Notes under the pieces: generated by a model
The model's input: only the letters and a program-made list of their open reading frames with translations
Databases searched by the model: none
What the model was told of the DNA's origin: nothing
Origin: Anaerolinea sp.
Lineage (GTDB): Bacteria; Chloroflexota; Anaerolineae; Anaerolineales; Anaerolineaceae
Assembly: GCA_029975055.1 (NCBI GenBank)
Contig: JARKPU010000010.1
Span: forward strand, 1 to 64,000
Reading direction: 5' to 3'
DNA length: 64,000 nt
In this document: piece after piece, positions 44,000 to 54,967 of the stretch
Numbering within the stretch: the stretch's first letter is position 1
How the letters are laid out: every line of letters begins with the position of its first letter
Program-made: the position numbers and the translations under genes

Positions 44000-44034
44000 G
44001 GGCCGGTCATTGAATTGACCGGCCCGTTTTTTTT
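44000..44034 (+). terminator. Rho-independent terminator of the second sugar operon
   Basis: GGGCCGGTCA / TGACCGGCCC forms a perfect 10-bp stem with a 6-nt loop, followed by G and eight T. It lies 30 bp after the permease stop codon. Confidence 0.93.
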
Positions 44035-44078
44035 GTCATCCAGCAGAGCTTTACGGCCTGCGGATCCCTGGCAGATGA

Positions 44079-44140
44079 AAGTTTTTCAATTTTTCAGTTA
44101 ATTGTGGGGCTTGCCCCACAATTAACTGAAAAAGATACAC
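44079..44140. repeat. REP-like dispersed palindrome, copy C
   Basis: Two perfect 20-bp arms (TTTTCAGTTAATTGTGGGGC at 44091-44110 and its complement at 44113-44132) flank TT. The flanks match copy A in reverse orientation. It lies between the convergent transporter and rhamnosidase genes. Confidence 0.75.
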
Positions 44141-44153
44141 ACGATCCGGCAGA

Positions 44154-46982
<2,829 letters not shown>

Positions 46983-47438
46983 GCTCGTTTCCTCTGTGCG
47001 GTCAGAATTTGCGTGTTCATTCGGGAAGCCCGAACAATCCATGCAGACTTAATTATAGAGGGAACAGCTGCCGGGGTGGCCGGATTGTTTCATCGCATTT
47101 CGCCGGGCCGGCCAGTTGTTTACACCATCGGAAGGAGAGGGTTTTGACCACCTTTCAAGCGGTTTGCGAACCGGATCTACGAGGTCTCCCATCGCCAGTT
47201 TTCGATCCGGCTCGCCGTTTCGCTTGCGCTCCCGATACGTATCACCTACAATGGATGTGTCACCGTAGTGAAGAAAACCGAATAGCAATTTGCGCCATCG
47301 AAGCCAAGCCGCCCCGCCCGGCCCGCCTGATTCACGGCGGTATAGCCAGGTTTGCTGCGCAAGCGAAACCATCCGCTTCGTCATTCCCGTTTGCGTGAAC
47401 AATTCCATCAGGCATCATTTTCAGAAAGGACTTTTGCC
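46983..47438. other. 456-bp intergenic region without a recognised gene
   Basis: Between the rhamnosidase start and the methyltransferase-like gene. It contains a small hairpin TTCGGG-AAG-CCCGAA (47020-47034) in the rhamnosidase leader and a TATAAT on the minus strand (47057-47052) that may be its -10 box. The leftward 119-residue ORF here has no ribosome site or recognisable fold and is not called. Confidence 0.5.
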
Positions 47439-47927
47439 ATGTTGAACATCTTCAAAAAACAACACGACATGACCATCATCGGGCAGGGCGGTAAGATCAT
47501 CCTGTTCATGCTGCCCGCATTGATCGCGGCCATCCTGGTCCACCTGCTGCTGCCCCGCGTGGCGGCGCTTCCGCAGAGCCTGAGCTTCCTTAAATCCATC
47601 GGCTATGCGCTGCTTTTCCTGGGGGTGGCCCTGTGGGGCACGGCAATCGTTCAATTGTTGACGGGCTTCTCGAAAGGCAAACTGGTGACCTCCGGGGCCT
47701 ACGGCATCGTCCGCAACCCCATCTACTCCAGCGTCACCTTTTTCATCCTGCCCGGTGTGGCACTCGTCACGCTGGCCTGGGTCTACTTCGTCCCGGCCAT
47801 CTTCTTATATGTTGGCGTGCTGCTCTTCATCGGCGTGGAAGAGAAACAACTCACCCAGGCATTCGGCCAGGAATATGCCGATTACCTCGAACGGGTAGAC
47901 CGGCTGGTTCCTTTCAAAAAGCCCTGA
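47439..47927 (+). CDS. Isoprenylcysteine/phospholipid methyltransferase-like membrane protein
   Basis: A 162-residue membrane protein. The ATG at 47439 follows AGAAAGGA. It has four hydrophobic segments; the C-terminal half (LVTSGAYGIVRNPIYSSVTFFILPG, then FIGVEEKQLTQAFGQEYADYLERVDRLVPF) is the signature of the ICMT/PEMT family, with the RNP and EE-x5-F-x2-Y motifs that bind S-adenosylmethionine and the membrane substrate. It probably methylates a lipid or a small thiol/carboxylate. It stands alone and is convergent with the SPFH gene. Confidence 0.9.
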   Translation: MLNIFKKQHDMTIIGQGGKIILFMLPALIAAILVHLLLPRVAALPQSLSFLKSIGYALLFLGVALWGTAIVQLLTGFSKGKLVTSGAYGIVRNPIYSSVTFFILPGVALVTLAWVYFVPAIFLYVGVLLFIGVEEKQLTQAFGQEYADYLERVDRLVPFKKP

Positions 47928-47964
47928 TCCGGCCGGTCTTCACCGCTCAAGGCGCAGAAAACGC

Positions 47965-48020
47965 TTCAATTCTCCTGTAAACTGTGCGGCCAGCCCGGCA
48001 TATTACAGGAAAAGGTGCGC
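47965..48020. repeat. REP-like dispersed palindrome, copy D (degenerate)
   Basis: CCTGTAAACTGTGCGGC-CA-GCCCGGCATATTACAGG has several mismatches between the arms but keeps the outer CCTGTAA / TTACAGG and central GGC..GCC of the other copies. It lies between two convergent genes. Confidence 0.5.
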
Positions 48021-48024
48021 TCGA

Positions 48025-49005
48025 TCACGGCGCAGGCGTCGGCTGCGTGATGGTGTTCGCGCCGCTCAAGTCCAGCACCGGCAGCGTGCTTCCGTTGGTG
48101 ATGACCCACTTGCTGTTCTCGCGCAATTCCTGGGCGATCAACACCTGGATGTACTGCTCGGCCAACGGCCCGCCGTCTTTCAGCAGCTTGAGGATTGCCT
48201 CGATCGATTTTGCCTGCGCTTCGGCATTGAGCGCGGTACGCTTGGCCTCGGCCTCGGCCAGCGTGGTGATGGAATACGCCTCGCCATCGGCTTTCTTTTG
48301 GGCGGTGTAGAACTCGCTGTCGGCCAGCGTGCGCTGCTGGGTGGCGTCGGCGGTAGCCTTTTCTTGAAGCTGCTCGGCCACCATCTTTTCTTTGATGGCG
48401 TTCACCACTTCGGTGGGCGGCGCGGCGTTTTGGATCTGCACCAGGATGAATTCGATCCCATACTGGGCCTCCTTCTGCTTCAACGCGGTGAGCAATTCCT
48501 GGTTGAACTCGGCCCGCAGGTGGAGGACGTCATTCATCTTGCGCGTGTTCACCAGGTCTCTGAGCGCGCCCTGCACAAACCCCGCCACGATCTGGTCTGG
48601 GTCCAGCACTTCCAGCTGGTACTGCACGGGGTCTACCACGCGGTAGGTATAGAGCAGCGAGATATCCATGGTGACGTCATCGGCGGTCATCGCCGCCAGG
48701 TTCTCGATCATCGCAGAGCGCTCGCTGATCACCACGCCGATGACGGTATCGACGAATGGAATTTGAATGTGCCAGCCCGGCTGGTCGATGCCGACGAAGC
48801 TGCCCCCGCGCAGGTGAAGTCCGCGCTCGTAAGGGCGGATTTTATAGATCGCCGCCCGCGCCAGCGAAAAGACCACCCCCAGGATGATCAAGAAGGTCAA
48901 AACAGTCAGGGCATATTTTGCGATGAACGCAAAACAACCCTGGAAAAAGCCGCGCTTCTCGGCCGGCGGTTCCGGCGCTCCGGTCGGCTGCAGGTTCTGA
49001 GACAT
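48025..49005 (-). CDS. SPFH/Band 7 (prohibitin-like) membrane protein
   Basis: A 326-residue protein with a single N-terminal membrane helix (about residues 30-52, YALTVLTFLIILGVVFSLA), then an SPFH domain (ERGLHLRGGSFVGIDQPGWHIQIPFVDTV, SLLYTYRVVDPVQYQ, LRDLVNTRKMNDVL). A coiled-coil rich in Ala/Glu/Lys follows (VAEQLQEKATADATQQRTLADSEFYTAQKKADGEAYSITTLAEAEAKRTALNAEAQAKS). It is therefore a prohibitin/HflC-type scaffold that forms membrane microdomains and may regulate an FtsH-like protease. GAGGAGGGAG precedes the ATG. There is no NfeD partner next to it. Confidence 0.92.
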   Translation of the reverse strand: MSQNLQPTGAPEPPAEKRGFFQGCFAFIAKYALTVLTFLIILGVVFSLARAAIYKIRPYERGLHLRGGSFVGIDQPGWHIQIPFVDTVIGVVISERSAMIENLAAMTADDVTMDISLLYTYRVVDPVQYQLEVLDPDQIVAGFVQGALRDLVNTRKMNDVLHLRAEFNQELLTALKQKEAQYGIEFILVQIQNAAPPTEVVNAIKEKMVAEQLQEKATADATQQRTLADSEFYTAQKKADGEAYSITTLAEAEAKRTALNAEAQAKSIEAILKLLKDGGPLAEQYIQVLIAQELRENSKWVITNGSTLPVLDLSGANTITQPTPAP

Positions 49006-49365
49006 GGCTCCCTCCTCGCCAACGATTCTATTTTCCGGGTATAGATACTTGATGTGGGAATGATAGTAGTTACATAGTACCGAATGGGGCGTGAGAAGTC
49101 AACCTGCTTGCGATGCGTTGCTTTCTCCCTCCGGTAGCTCATAAAGAGTCGCTCAGCGGCGCTGCGATCAGCCGGAGAATTCACCCACCATGCGAAAGAT
49201 CAGACCCGGCGCAGCGAAAACCTGCCGGAAAATGTACAATGCAATTGGGAAATCCGCTTTCCTTGATTGTGCCTATAATAGATTGCGGGGACAATCCATG
49301 CCAAAGCCACGCCCAGAGGCCGATCGCGTCGAAAGGCGCCTCCGCTCTGCACTGAGAACCACGCG
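49006..49365. other. Intergenic region, nothing recognised before the MITE-like element
   Basis: 360 bp between the divergent SPFH and GAF-STAND genes. No convincing ORF, RNA or promoter was identified apart from scattered AT-rich stretches near 49060-49080. Confidence 0.4.
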
Positions 49366-49472
49366 GTAACTGCTCAAGCCCCCGCTTCCGGCCCCTCCCA
49401 TGTGCGGGGGCGGGGTGTTTCCCCCCTTCCTGCCGGGAAGGGGTGACAAAGGGGGGATGGGTGAGTAGTTAC
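49366..49472. repeat. MITE-like palindromic element, about 107 bp
   Basis: The ends GTAACTGCTCA and TGAGTAGTTAC form an imperfect inverted repeat, with further pairing of C-rich (AAGCCCCC) and G-rich (GGGGGGATGGG) inner arms. The internal TTCCTGCCGGGAA is also palindromic. It has no ORF and lies 40 bp before the GAF-STAND gene, so it could carry promoter or terminator signals. Confidence 0.55.
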
Positions 49473-49510
49473 ACTATATTGTTCGATTTTCCGCAGAAGG
49501 AATTCATTGG

Positions 49511-52500
49511 ATGGAAGCCTTAGCCTCACCCATGACTCTGCCCGCCGAAACCCGCCAGGAAGAGTCGTTCAGCATCCTGCAGATCTCGACCAAACTGCAA
49601 TCCGATCTCATCCGCCAGCTCAATGTGCACGCCAGCCTGGAAAGTATGCTCGATACGATCATGCAGCAGGTGGAGCTTCAACTGCGGCCCGATGCCTGCT
49701 CGCTGTACATCCTTGAAAACCACGCTCACCTCGATGCTGAAGAGCGCGTGGCGCGCATGCGCGCCGCCAGGGGCTACCATGAAGTGGGCCTCAAGAAGGG
49801 CGCCTCCTGCCGGGTCATTCTGCCGGGGCGGGTGGTGGCCAGGCCGGCCGACCCCAAGGATAAACTGGGCCTGACCGGTTGGGTCATCTCCACCGGTCTG
49901 TCCTTCCTGGCCAAATCACCCGAAGCGGTCATCACCCACTCGCACTGGCGCGGGGAATATGACGCGCAGCAATTGCCCGAGCGCGACCTCAAGCTCTCGG
50001 CTTTCCTGGGCGTACCGATCCGCGATCTGCAGGGGCGCATCATCGGCGGGTTGAAGGCTGAACGCCTTGAGGAGCACGACCCATTTTCGATTCAAGATCA
50101 AATCACGCTGGAGGCCATGGCGCGGGTGGCGGGGCGCTGCATCACCTATTATGAGAATGCCAACAAAGGTGATGACTTCACCGGCGGGATCGACGCCGCC
50201 ATCGTCTCCTGGTCGTTGGATGTCATCCACGAGGCCGATGCGACCGAAGGCGAAGTGGATGCCTTCCTCGACATCGCCGTGCGCGTGGCCGCGGCGGTGG
50301 CCCAGGCCGATGGCTGCTCGATCTTCTTGATCGACGACGAGAGCCGCAAAGCCCTCACCCAGCGCGCCGGCTGCGGCAACCAGATGCTGCGCAAAGGCAT
50401 CCGCGCCTATATGCTGCCCGATGCCGAAAAGCTGGCGATGTGCCGCAACCAGCTCACCTGCGACCCGCCCAACTGCAAAGGGGCCAGGGAGCTTAAAGAC
50501 GCCGAACGCCTTGGGCTGACGGTGTGGGTTGCGGTGACGGGCAAATCCTTCTACGCGCGCAATTATGAGGAACTCCACAAGCACTGCCACCACCGCGGCC
50601 AGTTCGACCCGGTGAACTTCCAGGGCCAGCAGATTTGCGGGGCCTGGCTGGGCATGCCGCTGCGGGTGGGGGGCACCGTCATCGGGGTGCTCAAAGTGGA
50701 GAATATCGCCCTCACCAAAGACCAGACGGAACGCGTCTTCCCGCTGCACGTGCGCCAGCGCTTCGACGTGCTGGCTTCGGAGATCGCCCTGTCGATCCGG
50801 CGGCTGCAAATCCAAAGCCCTGACCGCTACAAGGTCATCCAGAAGGCCATGCCGACGACCATCGCCATCTTGCAGGGCGGCTTCGATATGCCCGACCTGG
50901 TCAAAAAGGTCGTCCAGGAAACCGCCCGCCTGTTCGATGCGCGCGCCTGCGCCCTGTTCCTCAAAGAGGGCAATGAGTTGGTCCAGGCCGGCTGGGGGGC
51001 CTACGGTTGGGCCGGCCTCGGTAAAAAGCAGCGCCGTTACCGGTTGATCGACCCAGGCGAGATCAAGGACAACCCGAAGCCTGAAGAAAAGGTGGGCCTG
51101 ACGGTCTGGATCGCCGTCAAGCAGACCAAGTTCACCGCCAAGAGCAACCTGGAGTTGATGTCGCACCCGCATCACCGCGGTTCATTCGACAAATGGAACT
51201 TCCAAAGCGGCGAAAAGTGCGAGTCCTTCATGGGCGTGCCGCTCTTACTAAATGAAGGCAAAGAGCTGGTCGGCGTCTTGAAGGTGGAAACCAAGCAGAA
51301 AGTGGTCGAAGGCGGCAAGGAATTCTCTTACTTCAACGAGCAAGACGAGCTGGTCTTTGACCTGATCGCCAACATAGCGGCGATTGCCATCCAAAATGCC
51401 CGCCTGCTGGAACCGCGCCGCCTCTCGGAACGGCTCATCACCCAGCCGTCGCAGGATTTGGTCTTCCGCGAGCTGCACCGGTTCGTGGCCGGGCGCGAAG
51501 ACGTGCTCAACACGCTGGATGAGACCGCTCAAATTCTCCAGTCGCAGAGCGAAAACCGCGCCAAGCTGGTGCGCCTCTTTGCCGGGCTGCTCGATGAACG
51601 CTTCCCCGAGCGCATCCTGGTCGATATCCGCAACGAAGTGCCCGAGCCGCTCAAAGAGGCCCTCAGCCTGTTCCTGGCTGCCCTGCGCGTGAACAGCGTG
51701 GCCGATATCAGCCACCTTGACCAGCGCCTCAAGCAGCAGGAGATCGGCGGGCTGCTTTCGTCCAACTTCTTCCTGCACGAAGCAGTCCAGAAGATTTACG
51801 ACCTGCTCACCGTCATGGGCGACGACCTGAACGAATACCTCGACAGGCCGGATAAGACCGCCTTACTGGTGAAAAACCTGAGCCTTCTCACCGCCGAGCT
51901 GGAAGCCATCGCCGATGAATACCGCTTCGAGCGCATCATCCTGGGGCGCATCCTGGGCCGCTGGTGCGATGTCATCCGCGAGGCGTTGAAAGCCTTCCAG
52001 ATCATCCCCAACCCCTACCAAGCCGGGCGCCCCCTGGAGCCGGACAGCGAAGTCTTCGTCGGGCGCGAGGAGATCTTTGGCTGGTTGAAGCAGTATATCT
52101 GCGACACGCGCGACCAGACGGCTTTGGTGATCCACGGCGGCTGGCACACCGGTAAAACCTCGATCTTGAAGCAAATCCTCTCGGGCGGAGCGGGTGAAGT
52201 GCTGCGCGGGCACAAGCAAAAGCCGATCTTCCCGGTGTTCGTCGATTTGCAGGGCATCCCCGACCCGGGCACCGGCATGTTCCTGTTCAACGTCGCCGAG
52301 GCAATCTGCGATGCCCTGCAAGAGAAGAAAATCGATTGCCCCAGGCCGGAAGAGGAAGACTATGCCGGCACGCGCTTCTACCGTGAATTCCGCGGCTTCT
52401 TGAAGAAGGTCGTTGCCCTGCTCAAACAAAACGGGAAAGGCGTGCTGGTGTTGATGCTCGACGAGTTCGAGCTCCTCGACATTCGCGTGCAAGACCAGAA

Positions 52501-53143
52501 GATCGAGCGCGAGATCTTCAATTTCTTGCGCTCCATCGTCCAGCACCAGGAAAGGGTGGTGTTAATTCTCGCCGGGCGGCACCGCCTGGAGCAAATGTCG
52601 CCGGAATTCAACGAGTCGCTGCTCAATGTTTCGCAGCACAAAGAGGTGGGCTTCCTCTCGAAAGAGGAATCGCTGGCCCTCATCCGCAAGCCGGTGGCCG
52701 ATTTCGCCGTCACCTACACCAACGAAGTGGTAGATGAGATCATCCGCCTCACCGGCGGGCAGCCTTACTTCATCCAGCAAATTTGCTGGAAGTGCATTGA
52801 CCTGCTCAACGAGAAGCGTGAGTCGCGCGATGTGACCCGCACCGTGCTGGATGAAGCCGTGAACACCGTGGTGCGCAACAACCCCATCCTCGAAGACTTG
52901 TGGAAGCGCGAGATCGACGGAAATGCCCGCCAGATTCTGCGCGCGCTGGTGGACTGGGGCAAAGGGTCGGCCCGCACCCGCCCCATGCCCGAAAGTGAAA
53001 TTGCCCGCCGCACGGGCCTGCCAGCCGATGTACTTGCGGCGGCGCTGGATGTTCTGACCGTCAAGCAGCTCATTGGCAGAAAAGAAGACGGCTACGTCTT
53101 CGTTATCCAAATGCTGGCCGATTGGATCAAGCGCAACGCTTAA
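49511..53143 (+). CDS. Triple-GAF STAND/AAA NTPase signalling protein
   Basis: A 1210-residue soluble protein. Three GAF-like domains (about 45-215, 255-435 and 465-635) are related to each other: each has LGLTxWV, an H-x-H-x-R-G motif (HSHWRG, HCHHRG, HPHHRG, near residues 142, 357 and 552) and FLGVPL-type strands. A helical linker (about 650-850) leads to a P-loop NTPase: Walker A GGWHTGKTS near 875, Walker B VLMLDEFELLD near 980, LILAGRHRLEQM, then GGQPYFIQQICW of the STAND/MNS-type helical domain and a C-terminal winged-helix-like end (PESEIARRTGLPADVLAAALDVL). AAGGA precedes the ATG. It probably senses ligands through the GAF modules and switches by ATP. Its partner is the next gene, 12 bp downstream. 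Confidence 0.85.
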   Translation: MEALASPMTLPAETRQEESFSILQISTKLQSDLIRQLNVHASLESMLDTIMQQVELQLRPDACSLYILENHAHLDAEERVARMRAARGYHEVGLKKGASCRVILPGRVVARPADPKDKLGLTGWVISTGLSFLAKSPEAVITHSHWRGEYDAQQLPERDLKLSAFLGVPIRDLQGRIIGGLKAERLEEHDPFSIQDQITLEAMARVAGRCITYYENANKGDDFTGGIDAAIVSWSLDVIHEADATEGEVDAFLDIAVRVAAAVAQADGCSIFLIDDESRKALTQRAGCGNQMLRKGIRAYMLPDAEKLAMCRNQLTCDPPNCKGARELKDAERLGLTVWVAVTGKSFYARNYEELHKHCHHRGQFDPVNFQGQQICGAWLGMPLRVGGTVIGVLKVENIALTKDQTERVFPLHVRQRFDVLASEIALSIRRLQIQSPDRYKVIQKAMPTTIAILQGGFDMPDLVKKVVQETARLFDARACALFLKEGNELVQAGWGAYGWAGLGKKQRRYRLIDPGEIKDNPKPEEKVGLTVWIAVKQTKFTAKSNLELMSHPHHRGSFDKWNFQSGEKCESFMGVPLLLNEGKELVGVLKVETKQKVVEGGKEFSYFNEQDELVFDLIANIAAIAIQNARLLEPRRLSERLITQPSQDLVFRELHRFVAGREDVLNTLDETAQILQSQSENRAKLVRLFAGLLDERFPERILVDIRNEVPEPLKEALSLFLAALRVNSVADISHLDQRLKQQEIGGLLSSNFFLHEAVQKIYDLLTVMGDDLNEYLDRPDKTALLVKNLSLLTAELEAIADEYRFERIILGRILGRWCDVIREALKAFQIIPNPYQAGRPLEPDSEVFVGREEIFGWLKQYICDTRDQTALVIHGGWHTGKTSILKQILSGGAGEVLRGHKQKPIFPVFVDLQGIPDPGTGMFLFNVAEAICDALQEKKIDCPRPEEEDYAGTRFYREFRGFLKKVVALLKQNGKGVLVLMLDEFELLDIRVQDQKIEREIFNFLRSIVQHQERVVLILAGRHRLEQMSPEFNESLLNVSQHKEVGFLSKEESLALIRKPVADFAVTYTNEVVDEIIRLTGGQPYFIQQICWKCIDLLNEKRESRDVTRTVLDEAVNTVVRNNPILEDLWKREIDGNARQILRALVDWGKGSARTRPMPESEIARRTGLPADVLAAALDVLTVKQLIGRKEDGYVFVIQMLADWIKRNA

Positions 53144-53155
53144 CAGGAGAACGGA

Positions 53156-54964
53156 ATGCACCAGGGCGAGACATCCATGCTGGAAGGTTCCTTATCGGGA
53201 TCGTGGCAAAAATACATTACTCGCGACAAAGAAACCGATTTCTTCTTCCGCGCCATCCGCGGTAAAGATAAGTTGTTGCAATCGATCGAAGTCTTTGGCA
53301 CCCGCAGTTCGGGCGTGACGGATTTCCTGCGGCACCTTCATGACGTGAACAGCGCCGGGAAACCCGCTGCAAGAGGTCTGCAGGATATCATCATGGTCTA
53401 TGTAGATATCGAGAGCGTCGAAAACCAGTCGGACTTCTATGAAGCGATCATCGCGGCCACACGCGACGAACTGGCAAAGGCGCTCAAAGAGCCTATCCAC
53501 CAGAGCCTGCACAGCGGCCTTTCGTGGGTGACCGACGACGCCGTATTGAGTGAGCTTTCGGCCTGCCTGCTCGAACGCCTCACGCCTGCCCGCGTCCCAG
53601 AGCCGGTCACCCGCCGGCGCTTCGACGAGTGGTTGAAGAACCTGCTCAAGACCCTCGGCGGGGTGAATTTTGCTTTTTTGATCGACAGTTTCGACCACAT
53701 CACCCTCCACTCAGACGAATTCAACCTCGATTTCCTCAACGCGATGCGCAATTGGGGCCGCGAAGGCCGCCCAAGCTGGGTGATCGGCACCCACCAGCCG
53801 GTGATTGACATCTGCGATAAGATCAGGAAGCCCAAAGAACGGATTTCTCCCTTATCGAACATCTTCTTCGCCGAACCGATCATCCTGGGAAGCATCGCCC
53901 GCAAGGAAGCCGAGCGGTTGATCTCCGCGTGGGCGTCGGCTCGCGGCGTCACGCTCGAGCCGGACGAGGTGGACGGCATCATCGAAATTTCCGGCCCCTG
54001 GCCGCGCATCCTCAATTATGCGGCGCAGCATTGGACATCCCTCAAGCGCATGGGCGGCAGCGTCCGCAAAGAAGCGGTGGTGCACATGCTGCTCTCGCCG
54101 CGCCTCCACATCGCCAACCACCTGGCCGCATTTTGGTCTGACCTATCGGCCGAGCAGATCAGGCAGCTGCGCGCCATTGTAGATGGTTCGCAGACTGTCC
54201 CCGGCGGCAATACCAACCAGCTCGAGCTGCTTGGGGTGATCCGGCAGGCCGGACAAAGGAAGAGAATCTCGAGTCTGCTGTTCGAAGAATGGATCCGCAC
54301 CTGTTCGCCCGCCGAAGAGACTGCCACCTCGAACTGGCATAAAACGCGTATCGAGTCGCTGGTGCGCTCTTTGAACGAGGCTTACAAAGACTACTACGAC
54401 ATCCGCACGCAAATCTTCCTCTACTCCTACCTGAACGGCGAGCCGCTCGACGCCGAAAACATCGAAGGCCTGCTCGACGGCACAAGAGGCCACCTGAGGC
54501 GCGAACTCGAAAGCAGCGGGGTCCAGGACCTCGACCTGATCCTCAGCCGCCTCGAGCAGATGGAAGACCGCCTGTACGGCAAGCTCGACTCCTTCGAGGT
54601 GATCTACCGGCAGGTGAGCAGCCAGAATCAATCCGCCCTGGCCGAACTGCTGATCGAGGTGCACCAGAACAAGGTGGAGCAGGAACTGGCCCGCCGCACT
54701 GTCGCCGAAGTGCAGAAGGCCATCGAGCAGATCCGCTCGCAGGGGCTGCCCACTACCGACCCGGCGATCCGCAAAGCGCTCGAGTCGCTGGCAGATAAGG
54801 GCAGCTCATTGGACTTCAACCAGCAGTTCGAGCTTTCGCTCCCGGTGATCCCCTTCCTGCTGGAATACAAGGTGTCGCTGGGCGGGGGCGTGGAACTCGG
54901 CGCAGTGTGGGATGAGCTGTGCCAGAGAATCCAGAAGCGCAGGAAGAAAGACTCTCCCCGCTGA
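53156..54964 (+). CDS. P-loop-NTPase-fold protein with degenerate Walker A, partner of the GAF-STAND protein
   Basis: A 602-residue protein. Near residue 47 FGTRSSGVTDFL aligns with a Walker A loop (GxxxxGKT) but the invariant Lys is replaced by Val, so ATP hydrolysis is unlikely. A Walker-B-like FAFLIDSFDHI lies near 172, WVIGTHQPVID follows like sensor 1, and EAERLISAWASARG plus GPWPRILNYAAQHW resemble the STAND helical region. A helical middle part and a C-terminal SLPVIPFLLEYKVSLGGGVELGAVWDEL segment complete it. I have seen that C-terminal pattern in other large bacterial signalling proteins but cannot name it. AGGAGAA precedes the ATG, 12 bp after the GAF-STAND gene, so the two form an operon and probably a complex. 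Confidence 0.75.
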   Translation: MHQGETSMLEGSLSGSWQKYITRDKETDFFFRAIRGKDKLLQSIEVFGTRSSGVTDFLRHLHDVNSAGKPAARGLQDIIMVYVDIESVENQSDFYEAIIAATRDELAKALKEPIHQSLHSGLSWVTDDAVLSELSACLLERLTPARVPEPVTRRRFDEWLKNLLKTLGGVNFAFLIDSFDHITLHSDEFNLDFLNAMRNWGREGRPSWVIGTHQPVIDICDKIRKPKERISPLSNIFFAEPIILGSIARKEAERLISAWASARGVTLEPDEVDGIIEISGPWPRILNYAAQHWTSLKRMGGSVRKEAVVHMLLSPRLHIANHLAAFWSDLSAEQIRQLRAIVDGSQTVPGGNTNQLELLGVIRQAGQRKRISSLLFEEWIRTCSPAEETATSNWHKTRIESLVRSLNEAYKDYYDIRTQIFLYSYLNGEPLDAENIEGLLDGTRGHLRRELESSGVQDLDLILSRLEQMEDRLYGKLDSFEVIYRQVSSQNQSALAELLIEVHQNKVEQELARRTVAEVQKAIEQIRSQGLPTTDPAIRKALESLADKGSSLDFNQQFELSLPVIPFLLEYKVSLGGGVELGAVWDELCQRIQKRRKKDSPR

Positions 54965-54967
54965 GAC

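Noticed and set aside
47049-47408. A 119-codon leftward ORF in the 456-bp gap
   Set aside because: No ribosome site, no recognisable family, and odd composition; it was not called as a gene.
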